From contig OY829537.1 of assembly GCA_963691705.1 (NCBI GenBank), positions 40,055,514 to 40,119,513 of the forward strand: a stretch of DNA of 64,000 nt, read 5' to 3'. The notes beneath the pieces were generated by a model. That model saw only the letters and a list, made by a program, of their open reading frames with translations. It was not told where the DNA came from and made no database searches. The translations under genes and the position numbers were made by a program. This document shows, one piece after another, positions 61,201-64,000 of the stretch; within the stretch, counting starts at the first letter, position 1, and each line of letters starts with the position of its first letter. Origin of the DNA: Viola odorata. Taxonomy: Eukaryota; Streptophyta; Magnoliopsida; Malpighiales; Violaceae.

Positions 61201-64000
61201 GATGCTGATGTAGAAATGTAAAGGTATTCAGGCGAGGCTATCGCAGTCACGGACGCTGATGCAGAAATGTAAAGGTATCCGGGCGAGGTTGTCGCAGTCA
61301 CGGATACTGATACAGAAAAGTAAAGGAATCCGGGCGAGGCTATCGCAGTCACGGACGCTGATGCAGAAATGTAAAGGAATCCGAGCGAGGCTATCGTAGT
61401 CACGGATACTGATACAGAAAAGCAAAGGAATCCGGGCGAGGCTATCGTAGGCACGGATGCTGATGTAGAAATGTAAAGGTATTCAGGCGAGGCTATCGCA
61501 GTCACGGACGCTGATGCAGAAATGTAAAGATATCCGGGCGAGGCTGTCGCAGTCACTGATAGTGATACAGAAAAGTAAAGGAACCCGGGTGAGGCTATCG
61601 CCGTCACGGACGCTGATGTAGAAATGTAAAGGTACTCAGGCGCGGCTATCGCAGTCACGGACGCTGATGCAGAAATGTAAAGGTATCCGGGCGAGGCTAG
61701 CGCAATCACGGATCCTGATGAAGAAAATAAAGGTATTCGGGCGAGGCTATCGCAGTCACGGACGCTGATGCAGAAATGTAAAGGTATCCGGGCGAGGCTA
61801 TCGTAGTCACGGATGCTGATGTAGAAATGTAAAGGTATTCAGGACAGGCTATCGCAGTCACGTACGCTGATGCAGAAATGTAAAGGTATCTGGGCGAGGC
61901 TGTCGCAGCCACGGATACTGATACAGAAATGTAAAGGTATCCGGGCGAGGCTTTCGCAGTCACGGACGCTGATGCAGAAATGTAAAGGTATCCGGGCGAG
62001 GCTAGCGCAATCATGGATCTTGATGAAGAAAATAAAGGTATCCGGGCGAGGCTATCGCAGTCACCGACAATGATGCAGAAATGTAAAGATATCCGGGCGA
62101 GGCTATCGTAGTCACGGATGCTGATGTAGAAATGTAAAGGTATTCAGGCGAGGCTATCGCAGTCACGGACGCTGATGCAGAAATGTAAAGGTATCCGGGC
62201 GAGGCTGTCGCAGTCACGGATACTGATACAGAAATGTAAAGGTATCCGGGCAAGACTTTCGCAGTCACGGACGCTGATGCAGAAATGTAAAAGTATCCGG
62301 GCGAGGCTGTCGCAGTCACTGATACTGATACAGAAAAGTAAAGGAATCCGGGCGAGGCTGTCGCCGTCACGGACGCTGATGCAGAAATGTAAAGGTACTC
62401 AGGCGCGGCTATCGCACTCACGGACGCTGATGCAGAAATGTGAAGGTATCCGGGCGAGGCTAGCGCAATCACGGATCCTGATGAAGAAAATAAAGGTATT
62501 CGGGCGAGGCTATCGCAGTCACGGACGCTGATGCAGAAATGTAAAGGTATCCGGGCGAGGCTATCGTAGTCACGGATGCTGATGTAGAAATGTAAAGGTA
62601 TCCGGGCGAGGCTATCGTAGTCACGGATGCTGATGTAGAAATGTAAAGGTATTCAGGCGAGGCTATCGCAGTCACGTACGCTGATGCAGAAATGTAAAGG
62701 AATCCGGGCGAGGCTATCGTAGTCACGGATACTGATACAGAAAAGTAAAGGAATCCGGGTGAGGCTATCGTAGGCACGGATGCTGATGTGGAAATGTAAA
62801 GGTATTCAGGCGAGGCTATCGCAGTCACGGACGCAGATGCAGAAATGTAAAGGTATCCGGGCGAGGTTGTCGCAGTCACGGATACTGATACAGAAAAGTC
62901 AAGGAATCCGGGCGAGGCTATCGCAGTCACGGACGCTGATGCAGAAATGTAAAGGAATCCGAGCGAGGCTATCGTAGTCACGGATACTGATACAGAAAAG
63001 TAAAGGAATCCGGGCGAGGCTATCGTAGTCACGGATACTGATACACAAAAGTAAAGGAATCCGGGCGAGGCTATCGTAGTCACGGATGCTGATGTAGAAA
63101 TGTAAAGGTATTCAGTCGAGGCTATCGCAGTCACGGACGCTGATGCAGAAATGTAAAGGTATCCGGGCGAGGCTGTTGCAGTCACGGATACTGATACAGA
63201 AAAGTAAAGGAATCCGGGCGAGGCTATCGCAGTCACGGACGCTGATGCAGAAATGTAAAGGTATCCGGGCGAGGCTGTCGTAGTCACGGATACTGATACA
63301 GAAAAGTAAAGGTATCCAGGCGAGGCTGTCTTAGTCACGGATACTGATACAGAAAAGTAAAGGAATCCGGGCGAGGCTATCGCAGTCACGGACGCTGATG
63401 CAGAAAAGTAAAGGTATCCGGGCGAGCCTATCGCAGTCATGGACTCTGATGCAGAAATGTAAAGGAATCCGAGCGAGGCTATCGTAGTCACGGATACTGA
63501 TACAGAAAAGTTAAGGAATCCAGGCGAGGCTATTGTAGTCACGGATGCTGATGTAGAAATGTAAAGGTATTCAGGCGAGGCTATCGCAGTCACGGACGCT
63601 GATGCAGAAACGTAAAGGTATCCGGGCGAGGCTGTCGCAGTCACTGATACTGATACAGAAAAGTAAAGGAATCCGGGTGAGGCTATCGCCGTCACGGACG
63701 TTGATGCAGAAATGTAAAGGTACTCAGGCGCGGCTATCGCAGTCACGGACGCTGATGCAGAAATGTAAAGGTATCCGGGCGAGGCTAGCGCAATCACGGA
63801 TCCTGATGAAGAAATTAAAGGTATTCGGGCGAGGCTATCGCAGTCACGTACGCTGATGCAGAAATGTAAAGGTATCCGGGCGAGGCTATCGTAGTCACGG
63901 ATGCTGATGTAGAAATGTAAGGGTATTCAGGACAGGCTATCGCAGTCACGTACGCTGATGCAGAAATGTAAAGGTATCTGGGCGAGGCTGTCGCAGTCAC
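57816..64000 (+). repeat. Reshuffled right-hand tail
   Basis: Short monomers start at 58271, 58934, 59239, 59697, 60257, 60460, 60918, 61682, 61987, 62445 and 63770. From 58.8 to 61.0 kb the segments follow 20.3-22.6 kb, with one monomer gained and others lost. From 60.9 to 63.8 kb they follow 16.6-19.45 kb at +44297, with 51 bp gained by the end. The tail has more single-base private changes than the rest, for example gtgacgg near 58447, gtcgtcacgg near 59612, gatgctgaaatg near 60547, cagatgctg near 60741, gtcaccgac near 62062 and atgtgaagg near 62439. Confidence 0.85.
58780..58831 (+). repeat. Hybrid J monomer carrying an EcoRI site
   Basis: The unit opens ggaattcagg, combining the ggaat of a post-C monomer with the ttcaggg of J. 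The fusion makes GAATTC at 58781-58786; I noticed no other EcoRI site in the window. It joins an E-free segment ending in gtctcagtcacgg directly to the J series, skipping the monomers that normally precede J. Confidence 0.87.

Larger units (their letters stand above)
1..64000 (+). repeat. 51-bp satellite array filling the entire window
   Basis: Every base belongs to a head-to-tail tandem repeat with a 51-bp unit. Landmarks of the consensus, counted from the GG that opens it, are ggtatccggg (1-10), gaggctatcg (12-21), cagtcacggacgctgatg (22-39) and cagaaatgtaaa (40-51). The consensus is 55% GC, 61% purine on this strand, and holds five CpGs. There are 1,256 complete monomers: 1,122 of 51 bp, 114 short type-E/F monomers of 50 bp, 16 type-J monomers of 52 bp, two other 50-mers, one extra 52-mer and one 46-mer; with edge pieces of 20 and 28 bp the sum is exactly 64,000. 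All units point the same way. No stretch lacks the repeat. A satellite of this kind is expected in heterochromatin; centromere function is only a possibility. Confidence 0.99.
31823..64000 (+). repeat. Macro-repeat, second copy (incomplete at right edge)
   Basis: Collinear with the first copy until about 57,817. It differs by an additional 2,444-bp HOR unit arrangement at 32.2-37.1 kb, loss of 153 bp relative to 8270-8422, a 356-bp insertion at 41.4-41.8 kb, the 3,362-bp triplication at 39.4-49.5 kb, loss of about 203 bp near 51.6 kb, and a 5-bp deletion at about 53,071. The tail after 57.8 kb is a mosaic that resembles 20.3-22.6 kb and then 16.6-19.4 kb. It starts in mid-monomer because the window edge, not a biological boundary, fixes the start of copy one. 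Confidence 0.83.

Noticed and set aside
1..64000. CRISPR array
   Set aside because: There are no distinct spacers; the whole 51-bp unit repeats with only small differences, and no cas-like gene is present.
1..64000. Centromere protein B box
   Set aside because: The closest stretch is attcgggcgagg in monomers after E, but the second half of the nTTCGnnnnAnnCGGGn pattern does not match. Centromere identity is not supported by this motif.
1..64000. Telomere repeats, rRNA, tRNA or transposon insertion
   Set aside because: No TTAGGG-like runs, no conserved RNA gene sequence, no terminal inverted repeats, no target-site duplications and no non-satellite sequence were seen anywhere.
1..64000. G-quadruplex potential of gg-ggg-gg-gg in each monomer
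   Set aside because: Most runs are only two G long, with a loop of about 13 bases, so the potential is weak.

Overview
The whole 64,000-base window is one uninterrupted, head-to-tail satellite DNA array. The unit is 51 bp. I count 1,256 complete monomers plus 20 bp at the left edge and 28 bp at the right; adding up all odd-length monomers reproduces the window length exactly. No gene, RNA gene, mobile element, CRISPR array, telomere tract or unique sequence interrupts it, and the orientation never flips. An array of this size built as higher-order repeats (HORs) points to a eukaryotic chromosome, most likely heterochromatin such as a centromere, pericentromere or heterochromatic knob. The sequence alone cannot name the species or prove centromere function.

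The monomers form about a dozen recognisable subtypes. The key landmarks are 114 short (50 bp) monomers and 16 long (52 bp) monomers. Short monomers divide the array into segments of n x 51 minus 1 bp, most often 203, 305, 458, 662, 713/714 and 764 bp. Fixed strings of segments make HORs of several lengths: 2,444 bp (48 monomers; segments 714-305-764-203-458), 3,666 bp (72), 3,258 bp (64) and 3,362 bp (66).

Layout from left to right: a 48-monomer HOR (378-2821); two apparently identical 3,666-bp copies (935-8266); a lead-in (8267-9787); two near-identical 3,258-bp copies (9788-16303); mixed HOR segments (16304-23045); a 713-bp duplication with a private 1-bp deletion (23046-24040); mosaic segments (24041-26162); a 712-bp tandem pair (26163-27586); mixed HOR to 31822. 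At 31823 the sequence of base 1 begins again. The second half repeats the order of the first: two 2,444-bp HORs (32200-37087), a stretch matching 6488-9787 (37088-39399), three apparently identical 3,362-bp copies (39400-49485), then 49486-57817 collinear with about 15.2-23.75 kb, and finally a reshuffled tail (57818-64000).

The organisation is therefore nested at three levels: 51-bp monomer, 2.4-3.7 kb HOR, and a macro-duplication of about 32-34 kb. The many open reading frames are by-products of a unit divisible by three and are not regarded as genes. The most interesting points are the third repeat level, the apparently exact multi-kb copies, hybrid monomers that mark recombination points, the one-base deletion that creates AATAAA in nearly every short monomer, and the high CpG density.
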